This document shows positions 1 through 7,951 of a stretch of 22,200 bases of DNA, piece by piece. The number at the start of each line of letters is the position of its first letter. Position 1 is the first letter of the stretch. The position numbers and the translations under genes were made by a program. Source of the stretch: Caryophanales bacterium UBA6768 (GTDB taxonomy: Bacteria > Bacillota > Bacilli > Bacillales_D > Amphibacillaceae); NCBI GenBank assembly GCA_002453315.1, contig DKGO01000227.1:1-22200 (forward strand), written 5' to 3'. The notes below the pieces were generated by a model. It saw nothing but the letters and a program-made list of their open reading frames with translations. It made no database searches and was not told where the DNA came from.

Positions 1-11
1 GTCACCCCCTC

Positions 12-926
12 CTACTCGATCAAACTTTGTCTTGAAGCAAGTAAGATTACGTAAGAAATAATAACGAATAAACAAGAAATGAAAAATCCATGTGCTAAAG
101 CAATAAATAAATTCAACTTAGAAAAAACGACGAAAGCACCGCTAATAACTTGGAGCACAACAAATAAAAATGCTAACAGTACTGAGTAGTATATTGCTTT
201 ATAATGAGGATTGTTAACATACAATTTCCAAGTTTGGATGAGCATGTAAACCATCCAAATAAAAATTAAGAACGCTAAAATTCGGTGAAAAAAGTGAATT
301 CCAGCTAGTGTATTTAACGATGGAAACCAATCATGACTGTTACAAAATGGCCAAGAAGAACAAGCGAGACTTGATTTCGTGTGCCTAACGAACGCACCAC
401 TGTAAATGACAATATAAAGAAAACCAAAAAACGCATAGAGTTGTGTGCGGAACTTCCGATCAATTGCTACTACATACTCTTTTCCAAATCGTTCATTTTC
501 TATAATGAGGACAGTAAGTAGAAAAACAGCCGCTAATGAAAGGAGTGAAATGCCAAAGTGTAGTGCAAGGACTGCTGATGATTGTCCCCAAATGACAGCT
601 GCCGCCCCTAAAAGTCCTTGAAATACGATTAAAAAAACTGATAGAAATGCGAGTAACTTTGTTTCCCTTAAATGGGGAAGCTTCTTCCATGCCCACACCG
701 CCAAAATAACGACCATAACACCTAATAATCCAGAAACAATCCGATGGCTGTATTCAATGATCGTTTCTAATTCAGGCTGAGTTGGCAAAATTTTACCATA
801 ACATAATGGCCAAGAATTCCCACAGCCATCACCTGAGTCAGTAGTTGTCACAACAGCACCCATAAGTAATATCAAAAACATTCCAAGTGTTGTAACAACG
901 GCATAGACTTTTAACAATTTATTCAC
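12..926 (-). CDS. ctaA: Heme A synthase CtaA
   Basis: CtaA is a membrane enzyme that oxidises the C8 methyl group of heme O to give heme A for the aa3-type oxidases. The protein is about 304 residues with roughly eight hydrophobic segments. The family landmarks are visible: the cysteine pair C35/C42 in the first external loop (GDGCGNSWPLC), E58 and H61 in EYSHR, a second Cys pair in the SLACSSWPFC loop, and later His residues in HFFHR and LAHGFF. I chose the GTG at 926 rather than the GTG at 935. The upstream AGAAGG site directly abuts the 935 codon but sits about 6 bases before the 926 codon, and the resulting MNKLLK start places Cys, Glu and His where the B. subtilis protein has them. The gene is divergent from ctaB, its functional partner. 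Family assignment is secure; the start is an inference. Confidence 0.95.
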   Translation of the reverse strand: MNKLLKVYAVVTTLGMFLILLMGAVVTTTDSGDGCGNSWPLCYGKILPTQPELETIIEYSHRIVSGLLGVMVVILAVWAWKKLPHLRETKLLAFLSVFLIVFQGLLGAAAVIWGQSSAVLALHFGISLLSLAAVFLLTVLIIENERFGKEYVVAIDRKFRTQLYAFFGFLYIVIYSGAFVRHTKSSLACSSWPFCNSHDWFPSLNTLAGIHFFHRILAFLIFIWMVYMLIQTWKLYVNNPHYKAIYYSVLLAFLFVVLQVISGAFVVFSKLNLFIALAHGFFISCLFVIISYVILLASRQSLIE

Positions 927-1271
927 ATTTGACACCTTCTTTAAGCTAAGGCATACATAAACTTTTAGTATAATGCATTACCAAGCAATTATTGATAGGA
1001 TAAATATATAGAGTGATATTCCAATGATACGAACAGTCACTTCGCTATACAAACAGGCTCGTTTCGTTTATAATAATGGCTAGTTTGTGAGAAACTAGCT
1101 TCAAGTTTAACATATAATTTCTTTTTGTTTGTGAACATTGTACGAAACAAATGTGAAAGATTTATGATAAAAAGTCATGTAGCATTGATATCATCTCCAA
1201 TATCTTGGATAATGAGATTTGCGGTGACGATTGTCACAGTCATTGCTAGTCGCCAGAAGGAGGTGTGATTC
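927..1271. promoter_or_regulatory. ctaA/ctaB divergent intergenic region
   Basis: This stretch of about 345 bases lies between divergent heme genes and has no convincing coding frame. Visible elements are a candidate sigma-A promoter for ctaB (TATACA at 1046-1051, 17 bases, TATAAT at 1069-1074), an 8-bp inverted repeat just downstream (1079-1086 with 1092-1099), and two TGTGAA direct repeats at 1130-1135 and 1152-1157. There are also small hairpins nearer ctaB (TCCAA 1196-1200 with TTGGA 1205-1209, and GTGAC 1224-1228 with GTCAC 1233-1237). The ctaA side has a TATACT-like box but no good -35, which would fit activator-dependent expression. Both genes are under ResD control in B. subtilis; control here is inferred by analogy only. 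Confidence 0.5.
1046..1074 (+). promoter_or_regulatory. Candidate sigma-A promoter for ctaB
   Basis: TATACA (4 of 6 to TTGACA) is followed after 17 bases by a perfect TATAAT. The predicted start near 1081 would leave a leader of about 190 bases before ctaB. The position and the perfect -10 support it; the weak -35 and the long leader leave doubt. Confidence 0.45.
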
Positions 1272-2201
1272 GTGGATAGGGCAAAACCATTTTCTTCGAG
1301 TAAGGTAATGGAGCAAGGTCCTTTAACTGAACAAAAGACTGGCACATGGACAGATTTCATAACCTTAACTAAAACTGGCATAGTCACATCAAATTTCATG
1401 ACTGTGTTTTTAGGAGTTTGGGTAGCAGCGAGATTTACTGGCTTTTCGCTTGTGGAAAATATAGTACATGTTATATTAGCACTAGTAGGGGCCACGCTTG
1501 TAATCGCTGGTGGAACGTCATTGAATAACTATATTGATCGAGATATTGATCAATTAATGCCACGGACACAAGATAGACCGTCTGTTGATGGTAGGATTCC
1601 TCCAAATCAAGTATTATGGGTTGGATTCACACTTTCTGTTGCTGGTGTACTCATGCTCTTAATGACAAGTATAACTGCGGCAGTGCTTGGACTAATTGGT
1701 TTAATCTTTTATGTTGTTTTATACTCAATGTGGACGAAACGAACGACAACATTTAATACAGCTGTTGGCGCGGTGTCCGGTGCATTACCACCACTGATTG
1801 GCTGGGCTGCAATTGATCCGCAATTACTTCATCCAGTAGGCTGGACACTCTTTTTCATCCTATTTCTTTGGCAAATGCCTCATTTCTTTGCAATTAGCAT
1901 GATGAGGTGTGAGGATTACCGAACAGCTGGTATTCCGATGCTACCTGTTATTGCAGGTCTACAAGCAACAAAACGCCAGATGATACTCTATGTTGCAGCA
2001 CTTATACCAGTCTCATTACTTTTGTATAAGCTAGGAATTGTTTATACTATTGTTGTAAGTGTGTTAGGGTTTGGCTGGTTAGCCCTCGGGTTAACTGGGG
2101 TAAAGACAAGCGATGATGTGAAGTGGGCAAGGAAAATGTTTGTCTATTCACTAAATTATTTAGTTATTTTCGTCATCGTCACATTTATAGTTACTCTATG
2201 A
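1272..2201 (+). CDS. ctaB: Protoheme IX farnesyltransferase (heme O synthase) CtaB
   Basis: This enzyme transfers a farnesyl group to heme B to make heme O, the substrate of CtaA. It is a UbiA-superfamily membrane prenyltransferase of 309 residues, the usual length, with about nine hydrophobic segments. The first Asp-rich motif NxxxDxxxD is N85-D89-D93, followed by the conserved PRTQDRP stretch. The loop with YSMWTKRTT, the [11 protein letters not shown] stretch and [10 protein letters not shown] are typical of the heme O synthase branch. The GTG start at 1272 has a strong AAGGAGGTG site about 6 bases upstream. The gene lies 94 bases before ctaC, and a 7-bp hairpin without a U tract sits between them, so co-transcription with the oxidase genes is likely. 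Confidence 0.97.
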   Translation: MDRAKPFSSSKVMEQGPLTEQKTGTWTDFITLTKTGIVTSNFMTVFLGVWVAARFTGFSLVENIVHVILALVGATLVIAGGTSLNNYIDRDIDQLMPRTQDRPSVDGRIPPNQVLWVGFTLSVAGVLMLLMTSITAAVLGLIGLIFYVVLYSMWTKRTTTFNTAVGAVSGALPPLIGWAAIDPQLLHPVGWTLFFILFLWQMPHFFAISMMRCEDYRTAGIPMLPVIAGLQATKRQMILYVAALIPVSLLLYKLGIVYTIVVSVLGFGWLALGLTGVKTSDDVKWARKMFVYSLNYLVIFVIVTFIVTL

Positions 2202-2208
2202 TGTAGAC

Positions 2209-2228
2209 TATCTGCTCATGTGCAGATA
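2209..2228 (+). other. Hairpin between ctaB and ctaC
   Basis: TATCTGC (2209-2215) can pair with GCAGATA (2222-2228) around a 6-base loop, 8 bases after the ctaB stop. No U run follows, so it is not a convincing intrinsic terminator. It may act as an mRNA-stability or processing hairpin that sets ctaB levels below the oxidase genes. Confidence 0.4.
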
Positions 2229-2295
2229 ATTACATAAATTTAATGCATTAATTACATGTTACTGTGTACAACGATTGAGAAAGTGGGGTAAAAAC

Positions 2296-3327
2296 ATGAG
2301 GAAAGTGATGCGGTTCATTCCTGTACCTATACTCGGTTTGTTTTTATTGTTATTAACCGGGTGTGGGCAAGAGAACTTATCCGCTCTTCGACCTAAAGGA
2401 ACAGGAGCTAAAATCCAATTTGATTTAATGATGCTAAGCATCTACATTATGCTAGGCGTTTTTGTTGTAGTAGCAGTCATTTTTACGTATGTTTTGCTGA
2501 AATTTAGAAAACGCCGTGGAGAAGAAGACATTATTCCTGAGCAAGTAGAGGGAAGTACAACACTAGAAGTAATTTGGACTTCTATTCCAATTCTACTTTT
2601 GCTAATTCTTGGGATTCCGACAGTGTTAGCGACATTTACACTTGCCGCGGAAGAACCAGCAGAAGGCGATGACACGCTGAAGATTGAAGTTACTGCCTAT
2701 CAATATTGGTGGGATTTCAATTATCCTGACTTGGAATTTAATACAGCACAGGATCTCTATATTCCTGTTGGGGAAAAAATCTATTTTGAATTGACTGCAA
2801 AAGACGTTATCCATTCATTCTGGATACCTGCACTTGCTGGTAAAATGGATAATAACCCAGGCTTAGTTAATGCGATGTGGATTGAAGCAAATGAACCTGG
2901 CTTGTATAAAGGTAAATGCGCAGAACTATGCGGACCATCTCATGCGTTAATGGACTTTAAAGTCATTGCATTAGAGCGTGATGATTTTGATGCATGGGTG
3001 GATAAAATGCAAAAAGCTCAATCAGAACAACCAGCAGCAACTACTGATGTTGCACAGGCAGGGGAAGAAATTTTCAAAGAAAGTTGTCTTTCTTGTCACG
3101 CAATCGGTGGGGAAGGTGGGGACATTGGACCTAACTTAACGAGCTTTGGGGACCGTGAAACATTGGCTGGATATTTAGAGATGACAGACGAAAACATTGC
3201 AGATTGGATAAAGGATCCACAATCCTTGAAGCCGGCTAACAATATGCCTGGATTTAAGGAACAATTAAATGATGATGAAGTTGACGCACTTGTCGCTTAT
3301 TTAAAAGAATTAAAAGTAAATGAATAA
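2296..3327 (+). CDS. ctaC: caa3 cytochrome c oxidase subunit II CtaC (lipoprotein, fused cytochrome c)
   Basis: This is subunit II of the caa3 oxidase. It takes electrons through its own cytochrome c domain and passes them via CuA to subunit I. In order it has a signal peptide with lipobox LLTGC (Cys23), two membrane helices (about 44-68 and 91-116), a cupredoxin domain with CuA ligands H173, C208, E210, C212, H216 and M219, and a C-terminal cytochrome c domain with CLSCH at 264-268 and the likely axial M317. Length is 343 residues from the ATG at 2296. I prefer this to the in-frame TTG at 2275 because the GTGGGG site lies 7 bases before the ATG and the signal peptide then has normal size. 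The exposed part is very acidic (about 44 Asp/Glu against 17 Lys/Arg by my count). Confidence 0.97.
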   Translation: MRKVMRFIPVPILGLFLLLLTGCGQENLSALRPKGTGAKIQFDLMMLSIYIMLGVFVVVAVIFTYVLLKFRKRRGEEDIIPEQVEGSTTLEVIWTSIPILLLLILGIPTVLATFTLAAEEPAEGDDTLKIEVTAYQYWWDFNYPDLEFNTAQDLYIPVGEKIYFELTAKDVIHSFWIPALAGKMDNNPGLVNAMWIEANEPGLYKGKCAELCGPSHALMDFKVIALERDDFDAWVDKMQKAQSEQPAATTDVAQAGEEIFKESCLSCHAIGGEGGDIGPNLTSFGDRETLAGYLEMTDENIADWIKDPQSLKPANNMPGFKEQLNDDEVDALVAYLKELKVNE

Positions 3328-3350
3328 ATGGGATTAAGGAGGTTTTTTAC

Positions 3351-5216
3351 GTGGCTACACACACAGAACAACTTTCCCAAGGCCGTAAGCAGAGGAGTGG
3401 CATTTGGGATTGGCTAACAACTGTTGACCACAAAAAAATCGGGATATTATACTTTCTCGCTGGATTTGTCTTTTTTATCCTTGGAGGAATTGAGGCAGTC
3501 TTAATTAGGATTCAATTGCTTTATCCTGAGTTAAGTATTTTATCTGCTCAAACATTTAATGAACTGATTACAATGCATGGAACGACCATGATCTTCTTGG
3601 CAGCGATGCCGATATTCTTAGGGCTCATGAACGCAATCGTACCCCTTCAAATTGGTGCGAGAGACGTAGCGTTTCCATTTATGAACGCACTTGGTTTGTG
3701 GTTATTTATCTTTGGTGGCTTACTTTTGAATATGAGTTGGTTTTTAGGTGGAGCTCCTGACGCAGGTTGGACAGCATATGCTCCATTATCAACGGACTAT
3801 TCTGGAACAAGTGGTATGGACTATTATGTTCTAGGTCTACAGATTGCTGGATTTGGAACGTTAATGGGTGGAATTAACTTCCTCGTAACGATTATTAATA
3901 TGCGCGCGCCTGGAATGTCATTTATGCGTATGCCAATGTTTACTTGGGGTTCATTCATTACATCAGCATTGATTTTATTTGCATTCCCACCGCTAACTAT
4001 CGGATTTTTCTTGCTCATGTTTGACCGTTTCTTCGGTTCGAATTTCTTCGTAGCAGATGCCGGTGGTAACGTAATTATTTGGGAACACATTTTCTGGATT
4101 TTTGGTCACCCAGAAGTTTACATCTTAATTTTACCAGCTTTTGGTATTTTATCTGAAGTTGTTGCAACTTTTTCACGTAAGCGTCTATTCGGATATAGTG
4201 CGATGGTATTTGCTACAGCACTCATTGCATTCTTAGGATTCATGGTTTGGGCTCACCACATGTTTACAACGGGTCTAGGTCCAGTTGCTAACTCGATTTT
4301 CGCAATTGCAACGATGACCATTGCGATTCCCACCGGGGTTAAAATATTTAACTGGCTATTTACAATGTGGGGTGGACAGATAACCTTTCCAACTGCAAAC
4401 CTATGGGCAGTAGGCTTTATTCCATCGTTCTTAATTGGTGGAATGACAGGTATTATGCTAGCTGTTGCTCCTGCAGACTATCAGTATCATGACACGTACT
4501 TTGTTGTTGCTCATTTCCACTATGTAATTGTTGGAGGTAGTGTGTTCGGTATTTTCGCTGGACTTTACTACTGGTGGCCTAGAATGTTTAACAAAATATT
4601 GAATGAAACATTAGGGAAATGGCATTTCTGGACATTTTTCATCGGTTTCCATTTAACATTCTTCCCACAGCACTTCTTAGGGTTGATGGGTATGCCACGT
4701 CGAGTATTTACATTTTTAGAAGGTCAACAGCTAGAATTGCTTAACTTCATCAGTTCAATTGGTGCCTTCTTAATGGGAGTAGGAACGATTGTATTAATAA
4801 TTAACATCGTCATGACTCACGCTAAGAAAGATGTTTCAGCTTATGACCCTTGGGATGGAAGAACACTTGAGTGGGCTATTGAAATTCCAACACCAGTCTA
4901 TAACTTTAAGCAGCTTCCGCTAATTAAAGGATTAGATGCATTATGGGTTGAAAAAATGAATGGCAGTAACACGATGACACCAGCAGAGCCGTTGGATGAT
5001 ATCCATATGCCGAATGGATCAATTTTACCGTTCATCATGTCATTTTCGTTCTTTATCGCATCATTTGGGTTCATTTTTGACATCTTATTTGTTGCGATTG
5101 CAGGAATTGCAGGATTCTTCTTCTGTATGTTGTTACGTTCTGTTATCGATGATCATGGATACTATATTCCAAAGGAAGAGCTTGCTCCTGTCGAAGACAA
5201 AGGAGGTAAAGCTTAA
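3351..5216 (+). CDS. ctaD: caa3 cytochrome c oxidase subunit I CtaD
   Basis: This is the catalytic heme-copper subunit that reduces oxygen to water and pumps protons. It has 621 residues, the usual length of Bacillus caa3 subunit I, which is longer at the C-terminus than mitochondrial COX1. Metal ligands are visible: H76 (low-spin heme a, MHGTTM), H253 and the cross-linkable Y257 in GHPEVY, H302-H303 of CuB, H388 (heme a3) and H390 (heme a) in the VAHFHYV motif. The GTG start at 3351 has a strong AAGGAGG about 8 bases upstream. It lies 23 bases after ctaC, and its TAA stop overlaps the ctaE ATG by one base, which indicates translational coupling. Confidence 0.98.
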   Translation: MATHTEQLSQGRKQRSGIWDWLTTVDHKKIGILYFLAGFVFFILGGIEAVLIRIQLLYPELSILSAQTFNELITMHGTTMIFLAAMPIFLGLMNAIVPLQIGARDVAFPFMNALGLWLFIFGGLLLNMSWFLGGAPDAGWTAYAPLSTDYSGTSGMDYYVLGLQIAGFGTLMGGINFLVTIINMRAPGMSFMRMPMFTWGSFITSALILFAFPPLTIGFFLLMFDRFFGSNFFVADAGGNVIIWEHIFWIFGHPEVYILILPAFGILSEVVATFSRKRLFGYSAMVFATALIAFLGFMVWAHHMFTTGLGPVANSIFAIATMTIAIPTGVKIFNWLFTMWGGQITFPTANLWAVGFIPSFLIGGMTGIMLAVAPADYQYHDTYFVVAHFHYVIVGGSVFGIFAGLYYWWPRMFNKILNETLGKWHFWTFFIGFHLTFFPQHFLGLMGMPRRVFTFLEGQQLELLNFISSIGAFLMGVGTIVLIINIVMTHAKKDVSAYDPWDGRTLEWAIEIPTPVYNFKQLPLIKGLDALWVEKMNGSNTMTPAEPLDDIHMPNGSILPFIMSFSFFIASFGFIFDILFVAIAGIAGFFFCMLLRSVIDDHGYYIPKEELAPVEDKGGKA

Positions 5217-5830
5217 TGAGCACCCACGAATCAACAAGTACATTACCTCATCAGCCTGAGAGGGCAACCTTAGAAGGAAAAAACAAGTTTTTAGGTCTCT
5301 GGTTTTTCTTAGGTGGGGAAACAGCTCTATTTGCAACATTGTTTGGAACTTACTTGGGTCTCCGGAATTCAAACGCCGGAGGTCCAACAGCCCAAGAGCT
5401 TTTCTCTTTGCCATTAGTGTTTATTATGACAATGATTTTACTTGTTAGTAGCATGACATCAGTGCTTGCAATTATGGCAATGAGAAGGAAAGACATGAAA
5501 GGCGTTTTACGCTGGTTTACAGTGACCGTTATTTTAGGGTTATCCTTTTTGGGCCTTGAAATTTATGAGTTCTATGAGTACACGCAGGCTGGACACCAAT
5601 TTACTAAAAGTGCATTTGCTTCCGCCTTCTATACGTTGTTAGGAACTCACGGTGCCCACGTGTTATTCGGGTGTGGTTGGATTACTGCACTTATTATCCG
5701 TAACTTAAGACGCCCTCTTGACACATATAATGCTCCAAAGTTCTATCTAGCATCATTGTATTGGCACTTCATTGACGTTGTATGGGTATTTATTTTCTCA
5801 CTCGTATACTTGATGGGAGTGATTAGTTAA
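5216..5830 (+). CDS. ctaE: Cytochrome c oxidase subunit III CtaE
   Basis: Subunit III of the caa3 oxidase is a non-catalytic membrane subunit that stabilises the core and its proton uptake. The protein has 204 residues and about five hydrophobic segments, the short bacterial form that lacks the first two helices of mitochondrial COX3. Family features include GLWFFLGGETALFATLFGTYLGLR near the N-terminus, the FLGLEIYEFYEY segment, GTHGAHVLFG, and YWHFIDVVWVFIFSLVYL at the C-terminus. The ATG overlaps the ctaD stop by one base, and an AAAGGAGG site lies inside the end of ctaD. ctaF follows after a single base. Confidence 0.96.
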   Translation: MSTHESTSTLPHQPERATLEGKNKFLGLWFFLGGETALFATLFGTYLGLRNSNAGGPTAQELFSLPLVFIMTMILLVSSMTSVLAIMAMRRKDMKGVLRWFTVTVILGLSFLGLEIYEFYEYTQAGHQFTKSAFASAFYTLLGTHGAHVLFGCGWITALIIRNLRRPLDTYNAPKFYLASLYWHFIDVVWVFIFSLVYLMGVIS

Positions 5831-5831
5831 A

Positions 5832-6161
5832 ATGGTTGAAGAAAACAAAGATTTAACTTCATCAAAGTTGACGCTAGAGGAAGAGATTGAATACAAGTCT
5901 GAAATGAAGCTACAAATGGTCTCTTTTGTTATGATGATCATTTTAACAATTATTGCATTTGTTACGGTTGCTAGTGATTTCATTTCTGCTCCATTTAAAG
6001 TATTATTTGTCCTTGTCATGGCCGGCATACAATTTGTATTTCAGTTGTATGTGTTCATGCACTTGGGTCAAAGAGAACACGAATTTCCAACAATTTTTAT
6101 ATGGGGTGGATTTGTAGTCGCCTTGTTATGTATCGTATCGTTAGCGGCTTTAATCTGGTAA
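5832..6161 (+). CDS. ctaF: Cytochrome c oxidase subunit IV CtaF
   Basis: This small membrane subunit of the caa3 oxidase has 109 residues and three hydrophobic segments after an acidic N-terminal tail (to about residue 28). The QLYVFMHLGQREHEFPTIFIWGG stretch is typical of the bacterial subunit IV (COX4_pro) family. The ATG lies one base after the ctaE stop, so it is probably translated by coupling. A strong terminator begins 21 bases after its stop codon, making ctaF the last gene of the main oxidase transcript. Confidence 0.93.
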   Translation: MVEENKDLTSSKLTLEEEIEYKSEMKLQMVSFVMMIILTIIAFVTVASDFISAPFKVLFVLVMAGIQFVFQLYVFMHLGQREHEFPTIFIWGGFVVALLCIVSLAALIW

Positions 6162-6182
6162 TCAATAATGTGAATAATAAAG

Positions 6183-6223
6183 CAAAAGGTTGCAAAGCAA
6201 TTTTGCAACCTTTTGTCTTTTTT
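6183..6223 (+). terminator. Intrinsic terminator after ctaF
   Basis: A perfect 14-bp stem (6183-6196 with 6202-6215) closes a 5-base loop and is followed by TCTTTTTT. The next gene starts only 36 bases later on the same strand with no clear promoter between, so read-through probably feeds it. Confidence 0.9.
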
Positions 6224-6258
6224 AGACCCATTAACCTTCATGAAAGGGGCAGAGATAT

Positions 6259-6717
6259 ATGACTACGCTACTACCTTTTATAAGTACGTCTTTTATTGTC
6301 ATTAGTGCAATCTTAATTGCGATCGGTTGGCGCTTAATTAAACAAAAGAAAGAAGCAGAGCATAAGCGAGTAATGATTGCCGCTGCATTATCAGCATTAG
6401 CTTTTTTTATCATCTACATGTCGAGAACAATATTTTTAGGGAATGTTGCATTTGCTGGACCTGATCATTTAAAAAGCTTATATACGATCTTTTTAATATT
6501 TCACGTCGTTTTAGCTACAACAGGTGGTATTTTCGGTCTAGTTACACTCACATTTGCATTCCGAGAGAAATTTGTAAAACACAAAAAAATAGGACCATGG
6601 ACAGCTATTATTTGGTTTTTTACAGCCATTACTGGAGTTACGGTTAATTTGCTTCTTTACGTTATTTATCCAAATGATGAAACGACAAGTTTAATTAAAG
6701 CAATCCTTGGAAATTAA
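6259..6717 (+). CDS. DUF420 (YozB/CtaM-like) membrane protein
   Basis: This 152-residue membrane protein has four hydrophobic segments and conserved His residues (for example in GPDH, IFHVV and KHKKIGPW), matching the DUF420 family. B. subtilis YozB belongs here, as does CtaM of Staphylococcus aureus, which is reported to be needed for activity of the aa3 quinol oxidase. Its place directly after the caa3 genes suggests a role in assembly or maturation of the heme-copper oxidase, which is an inference. The ATG at 6259 has an AAAGGGG site about 9 bases upstream. It occupies the position of ctaG in B. subtilis but is not similar to CtaG, which is a different and larger family. It lies beyond a terminator and ends at a second one. 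Confidence 0.8.
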   Translation: MTTLLPFISTSFIVISAILIAIGWRLIKQKKEAEHKRVMIAAALSALAFFIIYMSRTIFLGNVAFAGPDHLKSLYTIFLIFHVVLATTGGIFGLVTLTFAFREKFVKHKKIGPWTAIIWFFTAITGVTVNLLLYVIYPNDETTSLIKAILGN

Positions 6718-6723
6718 TAAAAA

Positions 6724-6777
6724 CCCCTTAATCTTCACTGTATATGATCTGAAGCAGTGAGAGTTAAGGGGATTTTT
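6724..6777. terminator. Terminator between the convergent DUF420 gene and permease gene
   Basis: CCCCTTAA (6724-6731) pairs with TTAAGGGG (6764-6771). An inner CACTG/CAGTG helix (6736-6740 with 6755-6759) extends the stem, and a T run follows at 6773-6777. A-rich sequence precedes the left arm (6718-6723), so it can also end transcripts coming from the minus-strand gene. Confidence 0.85.
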
Positions 6778-6791
6778 AATCACCATTTAAG

Positions 6792-7850
6792 TTAGATTTT
6801 AAAGTTTAATTTAATGATACCAGCTTCGCGCGCTGAAATAAATAAGATGACAAGAACGGGCCCAAGCAATAGACCAATGATACCTAATAACTTCAAGCCT
6901 AAATACATTGAAATTAGTGTTGGCAAAGGTGATAAACCAATTTGGTTACCCATCACTTTAGGTTCAACTATACGGCGGATCCCTAGTATAATAACTGCCA
7001 AGATCGCAAGTTGGGTTCCGATTACAGTTTCACCGATGATAAATTTATACAGTGACCACGGGGCTAATATAATGATTGAACCGATAATTGGTATAATATC
7101 GATAATCCAAATGACGACAGACATGACAAGCGCGACATCAGGAACGATAATATATAATCCAATCAATGAACTTATAAATATGATAATACTTATAAACACT
7201 TGTCCTTTTAAGAATCCAACAAATACAGAGGAAAGCTTTGAGGACATAAAGTTTACTTTTTCTGCCGTTTTCTCTGTTAAATGAGAGTAAGCTTTCGTTT
7301 TTAATCTTGGCATTTCCAGCATAAACAAAAATAAAGCTATTAAATAGACTAAAAAACTGACAAAGAAGTTAGGAATTTTTGTTACGAAGTTTGTTAAATA
7401 TCCGAAGTAGTCTAACTCAGTTAATTTTTTACGCGTATTATCAAAAAAGGTGTCAATTTGTCGATTTAATTCATGGACGAATTCTGGCGGGAATGCATCT
7501 AAGCCAGAAGTTATGTTTTCTTCTGTATCATCCCACATTATTTTCAGTTCAGTTATATAATGAGGAGAGTTCTCGACAAGTTGAATGCCTTCGGATATGA
7601 TTTTCGATGTTAAAAAGTATCCACCAAAACCGATGACGCATAAAAATATAATAAACACAAGGATAACAGAAAATTGACGTTTAATTTTTAATTTCTTTTT
7701 TATTGTATTGACAGTAGACCCAAGGATAAGTGCAGTGAAGAATGCTAACATAATTGGCAGAGACACAGGCAAAATCCAAATGGCTACTAATAGTAATAAT
7801 AAAATTACAATTCCAATAAAAAAGAATCGACGCACTCTTTGTTTATTCAC
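6792..7850 (-). CDS. AI-2E family membrane permease, YtvI-like
   Basis: This polytopic membrane protein of 352 residues has about seven or eight hydrophobic segments, a soluble insert at about 85-150, and the AI-2E transporter (formerly UPF0118) C-terminal signature (DIIPIIGSIIILAPW, then RRIVEPKVMGNQIGLSPLPTLISMYLGLKLLG and GLLLGPVLVIL). The pattern around WSLYKFIIGETVIG resembles B. subtilis YtvI, a permease-like protein linked to sporulation. Substrate is unknown; members have been linked to autoinducer-2, sodium/proton or lithium export. The GTG start at 7850 has an AAGGAG site about 7 bases upstream. It is convergent with the DUF420 gene and follows the YugN-like gene on the same strand. 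The subfamily assignment is less sure than the family. Confidence 0.8.
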   Translation of the reverse strand: MNKQRVRRFFFIGIVILLLLLVAIWILPVSLPIMLAFFTALILGSTVNTIKKKLKIKRQFSVILVFIIFLCVIGFGGYFLTSKIISEGIQLVENSPHYITELKIMWDDTEENITSGLDAFPPEFVHELNRQIDTFFDNTRKKLTELDYFGYLTNFVTKIPNFFVSFLVYLIALFLFMLEMPRLKTKAYSHLTEKTAEKVNFMSSKLSSVFVGFLKGQVFISIIIFISSLIGLYIIVPDVALVMSVVIWIIDIIPIIGSIIILAPWSLYKFIIGETVIGTQLAILAVIILGIRRIVEPKVMGNQIGLSPLPTLISMYLGLKLLGIIGLLLGPVLVILFISAREAGIIKLNFKI

Positions 7851-7925
7851 CTTTAACTCCTTCCTTCATCTGGTCAAAATTATTATAATATGACGTTGTT
7901 TTAATGAAAAGGAGTAATTAAGGGA

Positions 7926-7951
7926 AACGCATGGAATAAAAACCATGCGTT
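7926..7951 (-). terminator. Weak hairpin at the end of the YugN-like gene
   Basis: AACGCATGG (7926-7934) and CCATGCGTT (7943-7951) form a perfect 9-bp stem with an 8-base loop. It overlaps the stop codon of the minus-strand gene. The tail on that strand is only moderately T-rich, so termination may be incomplete and allow read-through into the permease gene. Confidence 0.5.

Noticed and set aside
1129..1146. Possible Rex (NADH sensor) site beginning TTGTGAAC
   Set aside because: The left half matches, but the right half does not resemble TTCACAA, so the dyad is absent.
1175..1495. Minus-strand frame of 106 codons in the ctaA-ctaB gap
   Set aside because: Mostly antisense to ctaB, no Shine-Dalgarno site and no family pattern.
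6814..7284. Plus-strand open frame of 156 codons
   Set aside because: It lies wholly antisense to the YtvI-like permease, has no ribosome site, and its low-complexity Ile/Pro/Asn content is the mirror of membrane helices.
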